64,000 bases of DNA from Paracoccus sp. IB05 (GTDB lineage Bacteria > Pseudomonadota > Alphaproteobacteria > Rhodobacterales > Rhodobacteraceae): assembly GCF_016405985.1 (NCBI RefSeq), contig NZ_JAEFCF010000018.1:1-64000 (forward strand), given 5' to 3'. Of this stretch, positions 37,668 to 45,915 are shown piece after piece. Each line of letters begins with the position of its first letter. Positions within the stretch are counted from its first letter, which is position 1. The translations under genes and the position numbers were made by a program. The notes below the pieces were generated by a model. That model was not told where the DNA came from. It saw only the letters and a list, made by a program, of their open reading frames with translations, and made no database searches.

Positions 37668-38726
37668 TTAATGGCCCGACGAACCGGACGTCGTGGTGAA
37701 CTTGTCGTAGAAAATCCGCTCGCTCTCATAATCGAGCATGAAGAGCGTCGGCGTCAGCGCGTCGATCATCGGGGGTGGGCCGCAGGCATAGACATCGCCC
37801 AGACCTTCGATCCCCAGATCCTTGAGCTTGCGATCGACCGCTTGGTGGACAAAGCCGGTCTCGCCGGTCCAGCCGCTGTCCTCGGGGGCGTGCGAGAGCA
37901 CCGGGATGAATTCGACCGTCGGATGCGCCGCGGTGATCGCCGCCAGCTGGTCGAGATGGAAGAGATCGTCTTCCGTCCGGGCGCCGTAGAAGAAATAGAC
38001 CGGCCGCGCCTCGCCGCTTTCGATATGGTCATGCAGGATCGACCACACCGGCGACATGCCGGAGCCCGCGCCGACCAGCACCACCGGCCCGTCGCGCCCT
38101 TCGCGGCGGAAACACATGCCGTAGGGGCCGACCACGCTCACTTTTGCTCCGGCCCGGATTCCTCCGTTGTCGAGCTGGTTGGAGAACTTTCCTTCGGGGT
38201 ATTTTTTGATGATGAAGGAGAGTTTCTGGGTTTCGCTCGGCGGATTTGCCATGGAGAACGAACGCGTGATCGTCTCCCCTTCTTCCGTGGTGACTGTGAT
38301 GTCGACATACTGACCCGCCCAGAACTTGAGCGGCGCGTTCAGCTCGATCTCGACGCCGCGAATGTCATGCGTGAGTTTGCGGAAATCCGTGATCTGCCCG
38401 TCGAACTGCTTGACGGGAATGGATTTCGACAGCACCTCCTCGTCATAGTTCAGAAGGTCGATTGTCAGATTGTCGAAGGCTTTCGCGCGGCACATCAGGA
38501 TCTGGCCGCTGTCGCGATCGCCATCATTCAGCGCGAATGTGGAATATTTCAGCATCTCGACCTCGCCGTCGAGAAGCACGCATTTGCAGGCCGAGCATTG
38601 CCCTTCCTTGCAACCATGGGGCAGCGCGATCCCCTGGCGGAACGCGGCGTCAAGGACGGTTTCGTCCTCGGCACACTCGAATTCCACGCCCACGGGTTCA
38701 AGCCTTACCGTGTAAACCTCTCCCAT
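37668..38726 (-). CDS. mimB: Diiron monooxygenase NADH reductase component
   Basis: The 352-residue reductase passes electrons from NADH through FAD and a 2Fe-2S cluster to the hydroxylase. The plant-type ferredoxin domain has Cys39, Cys44, Cys47 and Cys79 (C-x4-C-x2-C-x31-C). The FAD-binding motif RSFSMANPP and the NAD-binding GAGSGMSPVWS follow, and the C-terminal CGPPPM motif is present. ATG 38726 is preceded by GGGGAGG. Gene order large subunit, reductase, small subunit, coupling protein is that of mimABCD and prmABCD. Confidence 0.95.
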   Translation of the reverse strand: MGEVYTVRLEPVGVEFECAEDETVLDAAFRQGIALPHGCKEGQCSACKCVLLDGEVEMLKYSTFALNDGDRDSGQILMCRAKAFDNLTIDLLNYDEEVLSKSIPVKQFDGQITDFRKLTHDIRGVEIELNAPLKFWAGQYVDITVTTEEGETITRSFSMANPPSETQKLSFIIKKYPEGKFSNQLDNGGIRAGAKVSVVGPYGMCFRREGRDGPVVLVGAGSGMSPVWSILHDHIESGEARPVYFFYGARTEDDLFHLDQLAAITAAHPTVEFIPVLSHAPEDSGWTGETGFVHQAVDRKLKDLGIEGLGDVYACGPPPMIDALTPTLFMLDYESERIFYDKFTTTSGSSGH

Positions 38727-38826
38727 TCTGTCCGGCCTCCCCGCCGTCAGTCCGACACGCCATCCGGCTGCCATTCGTCAATTCTGGTGAGTGGCGGGGG
38801 CCAGTCCTGGCCCCCGCGCGCCTGCC

Positions 38827-40494
38827 TTAGTTGCAGGGATTGATGGTAAAGCCCGCCTGGTATTCGGCGATATGCTTCGCGCGCGCGTCCGGGGTCATTT
38901 CACGCAGCACCGTCAGCGGCGACAGCAGGGTGTGGCCGCGCACATCGTCCAGCGTCCACATATCCTTGTTGTCGAAGCGCAGATGCGGCTGCGGCACCAG
39001 GGTCTTGCCGTCGTCGCGGACAAAGTTCATATCCTTGATCGCATCGGCAAGATCCCAGCCGTGATAGACGGTTTCCCATTCCCGTTTGCCCGAGAACTTG
39101 CCCATCGCCGGCGTCGGGCGGCCCTGATATTCATCAGAGAACGCCTCGACAGCGGTCCAGCGGTCCAGCTCATGCGCGAAGGTGTGGAGCTGACCGTCGA
39201 TCTCGTCCACGACCATGTCTTCGCGGATAAGGCAGGGCACCAGGCACGACCAGCAGCGATGCGGATAGACGTAGCCGGTTTCCTCATTGAAGGTGATGAC
39301 CTTCTGACCCGGCTTCGACAGTTTGCCGTACCATTTCCAGAAATCGCCGAATTCCGAATACCAGCCCGGGTACTTATGCTCGAACCACTCGAAGTCCTTG
39401 TCGGTCTGGGCTTCGATGCGCCAGAAGTTCACCGGCCAGCCGACCGCGAAGAACTGAGCGACTTTGTGGACGTAGTGCTTCTTGGTGATGCGGTTCCAGG
39501 CCTCATGGACGTCATCATGGTGAACCTTGATGCCGTATTTTTCCAGCGGCAGCATATAGGTCCGGTAGTAATCTTCGAAGATCCAGCGGTGCCACATTTC
39601 CGCGTAGGATTCCTTTTCCTTGTCGCGGTTGGTGGTGCCATATTCGATCAGCGTGCCGATGGCGGCATCGACGATGGCGTGGTTTTGCCAGAATGCGTAA
39701 CGCAGATCGCGCTCCAGCAGCAGGTGGTTTTCCGGCTCTTTCAGCGCGGCCATCAGCAGAGAGTGGCCATTGCCGATATGGCGCGACTCGTCCGACTGCA
39801 CCGAGAGGAACACGGTCGGCAGCGCGTAGTCGCCATTGCGGGCGGCTTCCGACGGCATGGCGACGAAAAGCGTGTTGGTAAAGGCGGTTTCGGCCACAAC
39901 GGTGAGATACATACAGGCCGAGGTCATCACATCGCCGGTGATGAACCCCTCGCCGAACTGGCGGCCGATGGTGGTGGCATAGCATTTACCGAACGCTTCT
40001 TCGGTAATGTCAAACCCGGCCGGGTCGATGTAGTTTTCCATATACCACTTCTTCAGGTTCATCTGAATGGTGGAATGGCGGAACTCGTCAACCATCTGCA
40101 TGGTAAAGCCGGTGCGCAGATCTTCACCCGGTGCGATCCGGGCCACCATTGCCATCGAGCGGGCGGCCGAGATTTCCGGGAAAGGAATGATCGCGAGGAA
40201 GAGCTTCATCCACTCGACCCAGCGGGGCTGGACGTTGCGGAACATGTCGCCGCGCAAAGCCGCATCAAGCGCGCCATAAACGCGGTTGTCTTTCTCTTCC
40301 TGCATCGGGAAGTAAGAGCGCAGCACCTGTTTCATCGGGTCGCGCGGCGCCTTGGCGATCTTGTAATCGGTCGGGAAGGTCGCGGCTTCCTGAACATAGC
40401 TGGGGTTCCAGCCAAGGTCCGAGATCTTCTTCGTCGCTTCGCCGACCGAGATCCCGCGCTGTGCGGTGATCTTGTTGAGCGTCAGTTGCGTCAT
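38827..40494 (-). CDS. mimA: Propane/acetone-type diiron monooxygenase hydroxylase large (alpha) subunit
   Basis: The 555-residue catalytic subunit holds a carboxylate-bridged diiron centre. Two ExxH motifs are visible: E137-F-R-H140 (DEFRHS) and E236-S-R-H239 (DESRHI), 99 residues apart, as in soluble methane and propane monooxygenases. The conserved CWSCLVPCLIREDM stretch near 420 is typical of the propane (group 5/6) branch. In characterised relatives the enzyme hydroxylates propane at C2 and also acetone or phenol; the true substrate here is not shown. ATG 40494 follows AGGAG; the region before it is an untranslated leader of about 270 bases from the sigma-54 promoter. Confidence 0.95.
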   Translation of the reverse strand: MTQLTLNKITAQRGISVGEATKKISDLGWNPSYVQEAATFPTDYKIAKAPRDPMKQVLRSYFPMQEEKDNRVYGALDAALRGDMFRNVQPRWVEWMKLFLAIIPFPEISAARSMAMVARIAPGEDLRTGFTMQMVDEFRHSTIQMNLKKWYMENYIDPAGFDITEEAFGKCYATTIGRQFGEGFITGDVMTSACMYLTVVAETAFTNTLFVAMPSEAARNGDYALPTVFLSVQSDESRHIGNGHSLLMAALKEPENHLLLERDLRYAFWQNHAIVDAAIGTLIEYGTTNRDKEKESYAEMWHRWIFEDYYRTYMLPLEKYGIKVHHDDVHEAWNRITKKHYVHKVAQFFAVGWPVNFWRIEAQTDKDFEWFEHKYPGWYSEFGDFWKWYGKLSKPGQKVITFNEETGYVYPHRCWSCLVPCLIREDMVVDEIDGQLHTFAHELDRWTAVEAFSDEYQGRPTPAMGKFSGKREWETVYHGWDLADAIKDMNFVRDDGKTLVPQPHLRFDNKDMWTLDDVRGHTLLSPLTVLREMTPDARAKHIAEYQAGFTINPCN

Positions 40495-40774
40495 GCCATG
40501 AATCTCCTGATGTTGACGGCAGGGACTGGCGGTCCGGGCCGGTGGGCGGTTGATCCACCCGGGTTTTCCGGTGCCGCCTTTGGCAGGCTGCAAACCGGGT
40601 CAGGTCACGGCAAAGGTTCCGGGCAACGCGACCAGGATCCGACAACGACAATGCGCAAGCGTGCTGCCGTCATGCGGTGGCCTCGCTTCTCCTCCCATTC
40701 CTTCGTTCTTATGGTGGCCCTTCTGACCGGATCGCATCCGGATCGGAGAACCGCCTTATTGTCCCAGGGATACA

Positions 40775-40790
40775 TGCAGAACCCGTGCCA
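40775..40790 (-). promoter_or_regulatory. Sigma-54 (-24/-12) promoter of mim operon
   Basis: On the minus strand the sequence reads TGGCACGGGTTCTGCA. GG and GC are separated by exactly ten bases, and 15 of 16 positions fit the TGGCACG-N4-TTGCA consensus (C for T at one -12 position). Transcription would start near 40764, about 270 bases before mimA. Confidence 0.85.
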
Positions 40791-40933
40791 GCTTTGGCCA
40801 GGCAGGACATTTTTTGCCGAGTCCAGAGATCTGAATTCGCCAACCATTTGAAATACCCAGATTTATTTTCTGAATATTTTTTCAACGGTTTTTTCACCTG
40901 CCCCCGGCCCGGAACACCAGGGCCGTAGCATAT

Positions 40934-41126
40934 CGTTACAACTGTCACGCCCATCGGGGCGGGTGTTGCACATATTTGTAACATATCGGTGGTTACAGCC
41001 CCTGATCTGCCGATTCGGCGCATGAAACCCATTGCCGGAGTGCAGCAAATTTACGCGGCGTCGCGGCATGTAACGCGGGGTGCAAACTGTAACTGGCCTC
41101 TGGAATGAAACGTTACATTCGTAACG
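40934..41126. promoter_or_regulatory. Enhancer array of GTTACA/TGTAAC half-sites upstream of mim promoter
   Basis: Half-sites occur at 40935, 40943 (TGTCAC), 40965 (GTTGCA), 40977, 40992, 41069, 41088, 41112 and 41121. Two share a 16-bp 6-N4-6 dyad plan: CGTTAC-AACT-GTCACG at 40934-40949 and the perfect CGTTAC-ATTC-GTAACG at 41111-41126. They lie about 145-335 bases upstream of the -24 element, a normal enhancer distance for sigma-54 activators. An AT-rich tract (about 40851-40895) between promoter and array could be bent, for example by IHF. Confidence 0.65.
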
Positions 41127-41255
41127 AAGGATTGCGATTTTACTCTTTATATTCATTGCCTTATCTTCACAAATTGCTGTCTGCCCTGTCTTCAGACTGT
41201 TACTCTTGCCTGAGTTGCCGGCGCTGTCCGGTCTGATCACCCGAGGCTGCTTCCC

Positions 41256-41720
41256 ATGTCAGACCCGATACATCCTGACCCGCTCTCTGCCGGGCAAAGC
41301 CCGTCCCGGATCACCGCCGAAGCGATGGTCGCGCGCGCGCCGAATGACCTTGTTTTCACGATGCGCTTCCTCGGGCAAAGCCAGGAAATCCTGCACAGCC
41401 ATTTCCGCGACTTCCTTGAAACCTGCCTCGCCGATGCCGGCGTGACCCCGGAAAGCCACCCGCTCCTGCCGTTTTTCATCGACAGCCATGCGCTCGAACT
41501 GCGTGAATTCGTTACCACCGGTGTCTCGCTGGCCCGCAGCTTTCGCCTTGGTGAAATCGAGATCCTGACCGGCGATGTCGAGACCCTGATGCGGGTCGAT
41601 ATCTGGGACGCCATCGCCAGTCATATCGACATGGCCGAGAAACGGTTCAGCGAGGGGATCAGCCGCGTCGTCTCAGGCCTGAACGCCGAAGAGGCCGAGC
41701 TGCGGCGGCTCAGATCATGA
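41256..41720 (+). CDS. Unknown protein divergent from the mim operon
   Basis: The 154-residue soluble, acidic protein is predicted to be mostly helical. No family or motif was recognised. It starts at ATG 41256 with a weak purine stretch (CGAGG) ahead. It reads away from mimA, with 761 bases between the two starts that contain the sigma-54 promoter and enhancer array, so it might share control. It converges with the small minus-strand gene at 41726 only five bases on. Confidence 0.6.
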   Translation: MSDPIHPDPLSAGQSPSRITAEAMVARAPNDLVFTMRFLGQSQEILHSHFRDFLETCLADAGVTPESHPLLPFFIDSHALELREFVTTGVSLARSFRLGEIEILTGDVETLMRVDIWDAIASHIDMAEKRFSEGISRVVSGLNAEEAELRRLRS

Positions 41721-41725
41721 CCGGC

Positions 41726-42001
41726 TCAGTGTATCCCACCCGACCGCGCCGCACCGGGGAGCAGGTTCCAGATTGCGGAAACATCCTCACGCATCTCACG
41801 ATGGGCGAGAGCGAGCAATCGTTCACGAATGCTTTCCTCCAGCGCCGCAAGCAGCTCCCGGGCGCGCGCGGCATCGGCAAATGTGCCGGAGTCCAGCGCC
41901 GCAGCAGCGGCTTTGGCCAGCGGGTGATCCGCGCCGAATTCGGCTGCCGCCGCACGGCTGATGGCGGCAAGGAAACGGGTCTCGGGGGAAGGGGGCTGCA
42001 T
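41726..42001 (-). CDS. Small helical protein of unknown function
   Basis: The 91-residue Ala-rich protein is predicted to be helical throughout (AAISRAAAAEFGADHPLAKA). The start at 42001 is preferred over an upstream ATG at 42028 because AGGAG stands at a good distance ahead of it. No family was recognised. It is inserted on the opposite strand between plus-strand genes and converges with the gene at 41256. Its 5' end is separated from the next plus-strand start by only 47 bases, so a divergent promoter is likely. Confidence 0.55.
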   Translation of the reverse strand: MQPPSPETRFLAAISRAAAAEFGADHPLAKAAAAALDSGTFADAARARELLAALEESIRERLLALAHREMREDVSAIWNLLPGAARSGGIH

Positions 42002-42048
42002 CGGCGTCTCCTGCTTCCGGTCTGGCATGACAGCGGATGGGGGCGAAG

Positions 42049-42330
42049 ATGAGCTATGAGAAGCGCCGCGCGCAAGAGATTCTCGCAGATCAGTTCCGCA
42101 TCACCGCCGAGCTCAGCCAGCTGACCGGCGAGTATCACCGGCTGTTGCAGAAAGTGGCCGCAGCCGGCTTCGCACGGCAGATGGCCGAGGATGCGCCCGG
42201 CCCGGCCCTGGCCGAAGCCGAACGCGCCGAGATCGCGGCCCGCCTTACCGCCGAGACCTGCGAATTGCAGGTTGCAGCGCTGGAAAAAGAACTCACCGCC
42301 CTCGGGCGCGAACTCTCCGATCTGACATGA
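42049..42330 (+). CDS. Small coiled-coil protein of unknown function
   Basis: The 93-residue protein is highly charged and probably forms a coiled coil (RAQEILADQFRITAELSQL and a heptad-like C-terminal half ending in EKELTALGRELSDLT). ATG 42049 is chosen, with GGGGGCG ahead; ATG 42037 in frame is an alternative. The WD40-like gene begins ten bases after its stop, so the two are probably translated together. Function unknown. Confidence 0.55.
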   Translation: MSYEKRRAQEILADQFRITAELSQLTGEYHRLLQKVAAAGFARQMAEDAPGPALAEAERAEIAARLTAETCELQVAALEKELTALGRELSDLT

Positions 42331-42340
42331 GGAACATCCG

Positions 42341-43483
42341 ATGAGCGATACCGCCACCCCGGAGGCGCCGGCTAGGCCCGCGCCGCAGCAGGCCGCACAA
42401 TCCGCCCTGTTCGATCTGCTCGCGCGCAGCTGGCAGCTGGAGGCTGCGGTCACCGGCCTCGCCTTTGATGCGGCCGGCAAGGTGGCAGGCTTTGCGCTGG
42501 AGAACGGCCGCCTCGCCCTGATGGCACTGCAAGATGCCGATTCCCCCCTCAGCCGGCTGCGGGTCGAGGCGGATTCCGGCCGCGCGACCATCCGTCCGCG
42601 CGAAAAGCCGGTGGCTCAGCCGGTGCTGACGCCAGACCTGGCGGGCGGCGGGCTGATGCTTGCCCCTTCGGGCTCACTCGGGCTGATCGCGGCGGGGAAG
42701 GATGGTCGTCTCAACCGCGTCACACCGCGCGGCCAGGTGATTACAATGACCGATAAGACCAGCCCGATCTTTGCCATTGCCTCGGATGGGACGGGCAAAC
42801 TGGCCATTGCGCGCGACGGTCGCACCGATCTGCATGAGGAAGAGGGCATGGCGCGGCTGATCGGCCTGTTGACCCCCGGCCCGGCCAATGCCCTGGCCTT
42901 CTCGCCCTCAGATCAGTCGCTCGCGGTGATGCTCGACGAAACGCTGCTGATCGGCCAGCCCCGCCAGGGTTACGAGAGCCATCCGCTTGGCGGCAAAGGC
43001 CCGCTGGTCTTCGCAGCCAATGGCACCTGGCTCGCCGGGTCGAACGGCAAAGACGGGATCTGGATGCTGCGCCGCGCAGATGGCGCCGTCGCACGGCTCG
43101 ACAAATTTCGCGCCGCCCCTTCTGCCATCGCCTTCAGCAAAAGTGCCATCTTCGCCTCGGGAGCATTCCGCGCCGCCGGCTGGTCGCTCGCGACTCCGCC
43201 GCTGAACGACGGCCAGACCGGTGCGCTGAGGACCGGAAGCCCGGGTCTGGTGCTGATTGACAGGGTCGCGGCCCATCCCGCGCGCGATCTGATCGCGCTT
43301 GGCACGGCGGATGGTGCGGTCGCAATCGCGCGCGCCGGCCAGGCCGAGGAAATGCCGCTGCGCCAGGCCGATGGCCACGCGGTCACCGCGCTCGCCTGGT
43401 CGTCGGACGGGCTCCATCTCGCGATCGGAACCGCTTCGGGTGCGGCCGCACTGGTGACGCTTCCCGCTCAGCTCTTCAAATAA
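42341..43483 (+). CDS. WD40-like beta-propeller protein
   Basis: The 380-residue cytoplasmic protein shows repeated blade-like segments such as TGLAFDAAGKVAGFALENG, NALAFSPSDQSLAVML, SAIAFSKSAIFASG and TALAWSSDGLHLAIGT, matching WD40 propeller blades with weak WD endings. It has no signal peptide. Such proteins are scaffolds for complexes, not enzymes. It lies in a short operon with the coiled-coil gene ahead and a 61-residue gene 14 bases behind. Partners are unknown; a role in assembling the monooxygenase or its regulators is only a guess. Confidence 0.7.
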   Translation: MSDTATPEAPARPAPQQAAQSALFDLLARSWQLEAAVTGLAFDAAGKVAGFALENGRLALMALQDADSPLSRLRVEADSGRATIRPREKPVAQPVLTPDLAGGGLMLAPSGSLGLIAAGKDGRLNRVTPRGQVITMTDKTSPIFAIASDGTGKLAIARDGRTDLHEEEGMARLIGLLTPGPANALAFSPSDQSLAVMLDETLLIGQPRQGYESHPLGGKGPLVFAANGTWLAGSNGKDGIWMLRRADGAVARLDKFRAAPSAIAFSKSAIFASGAFRAAGWSLATPPLNDGQTGALRTGSPGLVLIDRVAAHPARDLIALGTADGAVAIARAGQAEEMPLRQADGHAVTALAWSSDGLHLAIGTASGAAALVTLPAQLFK

Positions 43484-43497
43484 GGAAAGGATCAGAC

Positions 43498-43683
43498 ATG
43501 ACCGAAGCCCTGCAAAAACAATCGGATGAGGATCTCAGCAAGGATGCTTTTTTCGCGCGGATCGCCGAAGTCTCGCAAGAAATGATCGCCGCCCATGGCA
43601 AGGATTTCGCAATGGGCACCCTGGTTCTTGCCGCACGCTGGATCGCCACCGACAAGATCAGTGGAGCGCCCGCCCCGCATTGA
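43498..43683 (+). CDS. Small 61-residue protein of unknown function
   Basis: This short protein is acidic at its N-terminus and then amphipathic helical (FFARIAEVSQEMIAAHGKDF). It has a strong ribosome-binding site (AAGGAAAGGA) and follows the WD40-like gene closely, supporting translation. Its last 26 bases overlap the end of the minus-strand gene at 43658. No family was recognised. Confidence 0.55.
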   Translation: MTEALQKQSDEDLSKDAFFARIAEVSQEMIAAHGKDFAMGTLVLAARWIATDKISGAPAPH

Positions 43684-44662
43684 ACAGCCCCGCGTCGGGG
43701 GTGGCACCTGCCGCTTCCGGCCCGGAGGTCCCATCCCCCTGATCCGCGCCCTGCCCCACCAGCGCCCATCGCATCTGGTCGAGCAGGATGTCGCGCGAGC
43801 CGGCGGCGCAGGCCAGCAGCCGCGCCTCCGGCGGGGCGGTCGAGGAGATCAGCACCAGGTCCTCTTCGAGACCGATCTCAATCAGATGCGCCCAGGCACA
43901 AAGCTCGTGCAAGCGGTGCGTCACGAAATCAAGGCAGTCGCGCGCGACCGGATTGGCCGGCCAGGCCGCCTCGCGCCCGCGCGCGCCCTGTCCCAGCGGA
44001 GAGCTATGGACCGCAGAGCCCAGCAATGTCAGCACCTCGCGCCGCCAGCGGCCATATTCGCTCTGATCCGAGTGATCGAGCCCGATGGCATAGAGCTTTT
44101 CGGCCACCAGCCGGAAGGCCCGCCCCCCCGCAATATGGCGCCGCCAGAAGTCATTCGCCTCTTCCGCACTGCGACAGGCGACGAATTGCTGCGCCAGTTT
44201 TCTGCGCAGCAAAAGTGCCAGCGCCATATCGACATCTTCCGAGACCGAGCGCGCCAGTTGCAGCGCCGGCACCGCCAGTTCGGTCAGGACCAGAAGCCGG
44301 ATTGCCGAGACGGATTCGACCACCCGCCCGCTCAGGATTTGCAGCGCGCAAAACTGGTCGCGCCCAAGCCGCAGGCCCTCAATCCGCATCCCCGCCCCCG
44401 CCGCGCGGTTCAGCGCCATGGTCCAGATCAGCGCCTGGTCGAACATACAAAGCCGGTCATGGGCGCGGCTGTTGGCCCCGGGCTTTTCGACCGGAGGCAG
44501 CGCGCGAAAGCCGGGCAGGCCACGGATACATTCCCCCCAGAGCCTGTCGAGATCGTGACCGCGCGCCGACCACATCTGTCGCAGCCGCGCCGCAAGCTGC
44601 GGCGACATTTCGCGGTAAAACCGTTCGGGTCCAATGGGTTGATCAGGTGCCAGATGCGCCAT
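43658..44662 (-). CDS. Unknown helical protein, faintly DUF5677-like, divergent from rpoN
   Basis: The 334-residue protein is mostly helical. The stretch around LARSVSEDVDMALALLLRRK, followed about 70 residues later by LGSAVHSSP, recalls the Rsl-E and S-x-x-VH pattern of DUF5677-type proteins, but this is a visual resemblance only. ATG 44662 has GAGGAG five bases ahead. The start lies only 29 bases from the start of rpoN on the other strand, so each gene's promoter must lie inside or very near the other's coding region. Function unknown. Confidence 0.6.
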   Translation of the reverse strand: MAHLAPDQPIGPERFYREMSPQLAARLRQMWSARGHDLDRLWGECIRGLPGFRALPPVEKPGANSRAHDRLCMFDQALIWTMALNRAAGAGMRIEGLRLGRDQFCALQILSGRVVESVSAIRLLVLTELAVPALQLARSVSEDVDMALALLLRRKLAQQFVACRSAEEANDFWRRHIAGGRAFRLVAEKLYAIGLDHSDQSEYGRWRREVLTLLGSAVHSSPLGQGARGREAAWPANPVARDCLDFVTHRLHELCAWAHLIEIGLEEDLVLISSTAPPEARLLACAAGSRDILLDQMRWALVGQGADQGDGTSGPEAAGATPDAGLFNAGRALH

Positions 44663-44691
44663 GGCAGCTCCTCGCCAGGAGGTGAGATCAG

Positions 44692-45915
44692 ATGACGGTA
44701 GCGTCACGCCTGACACAAAGCCAGCGCCAAACACTTGGGTTCCGGCAGATCCAGGCGATCAATCTCTTGCGCCTCTCGAATGAAGAGCTGACGGCGGAAC
44801 TGTCTCGCAGGGCTGCCGCGAACCCGTTTTTACGCGTAAGGATCCCCGCGAGGAGTGCCGCAGCTCCGGAGGAACAGGGCGAGGAGAGCGCCGGGCTTTA
44901 CGCGCATGTCATGGGGCAATTGCGGATGATTGCCGCCGCCCGCGCCGATGAAGGTCTGGCCATGGCTTTTGTCGAAGCGCTCGACAGCAATGGCTGGCTG
45001 GACCAGCCGGTGGCCGGGATTGCCGCCGCCGCCGGGCGGGAATTGCAGGTTGCGGAACACATGCTTGCTGCATTGCAGCGTGAGATCGAGCCCGCCGGTC
45101 TTTTCGCCCGCGATCTCGCCGATTGCCTGCGCATTCAGGCACAGGAACGCGACCAGCTGACCGCCGAAATGGAAGCCGTTCTGCGCCATCTCGACCTTCT
45201 GGCGGGTGCAGGTCCGCTCGCGGTGGCAAAGGCCGCGGGCCTCGCCCCCGAGGCGGTCGCCCGCTGCCTCGCGCAGATCCGCCGGCTGGACCCGCGCCCG
45301 GGCCTGGGCTTCGGTGTCAGCCCCGCTCCGGTCAGGGCACCCGATGTGATTGTCTCGCGCAGGGATACCGGCTGGCAGGTCGCGCTGAACCGCAGCACAT
45401 TGCCGGTGCTGAGCCTTGCGCCGCGAGAGAGCGCCGGCGCAGCTTTGCGCGCGGTCAGGGCCGAGGCGGAATGGCTCGCCTCGGTCGTTGAACGCCGCAA
45501 CCGCACAGTGCTGGCGGTGTCACGGGCGGTCCTCCAGGGCCAGCGCGGCTTTCTGGACCACGGGCCCGGAGCGCTGAAGGCACTCAGCCGGTCCGGGATC
45601 GCGGCAGGGCTCGGGCTGCATGACAGCACGGTCGGGCGGGTGGCGCGCGATCTGCTGGTCGAGACGCCGCATGGGCTCCGGACGCTGTGCAGCCTGTTCC
45701 AAAGCGGTCCCGCGCGCGAAGGCGGCATGGCGGCAGCGGCGATCCGGCACCGCCTTGCCCAGATTCTGGCGGCGGAGGATCCGCGCGCGCCTTTGGGCGA
45801 TGCCGCGCTCGCAGAAATGCTGCGCAGCGAAGGCCAGGCTCTGGCGCGCCGCACAGTGGCCAAATATCGCGATGAACTGGGGATTTCCGTCCGAAGTCAA
45901 CGGCTCCGCCCCTAA
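44692..45915 (+). CDS. rpoN: RNA polymerase sigma-54 factor (RpoN), probably a paralogue
   Basis: The 407-residue protein is a sigma-54 factor. The N-terminal activator-responsive region I (LTQSQRQTLGFRQIQAINLL, residues 7-26) is present. The acidic region II is very short, which explains the small size compared with the usual 430-500. The core-binding domain fills the middle, the helix-turn-helix is near 310-325, and the diagnostic RpoN box reads ARRTVAKYRD (385-394), so promoter -24 recognition should be intact. It has a strong AGGAGGTGA ribosome-binding site. It is not next to the hpf/ptsN genes that usually flank a housekeeping rpoN. It probably serves the nearby mim promoter. Confidence 0.93.
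   Translation: MTVASRLTQSQRQTLGFRQIQAINLLRLSNEELTAELSRRAAANPFLRVRIPARSAAAPEEQGEESAGLYAHVMGQLRMIAAARADEGLAMAFVEALDSNGWLDQPVAGIAAAAGRELQVAEHMLAALQREIEPAGLFARDLADCLRIQAQERDQLTAEMEAVLRHLDLLAGAGPLAVAKAAGLAPEAVARCLAQIRRLDPRPGLGFGVSPAPVRAPDVIVSRRDTGWQVALNRSTLPVLSLAPRESAGAALRAVRAEAEWLASVVERRNRTVLAVSRAVLQGQRGFLDHGPGALKALSRSGIAAGLGLHDSTVGRVARDLLVETPHGLRTLCSLFQSGPAREGGMAAAAIRHRLAQILAAEDPRAPLGDAALAEMLRSEGQALARRTVAKYRDELGISVRSQRLRP

Noticed and set aside
38791-40851. 686-residue open frame antisense to mimA
   Set aside because: Shadow frame in GC-rich DNA opposite a gene with both diiron motifs.
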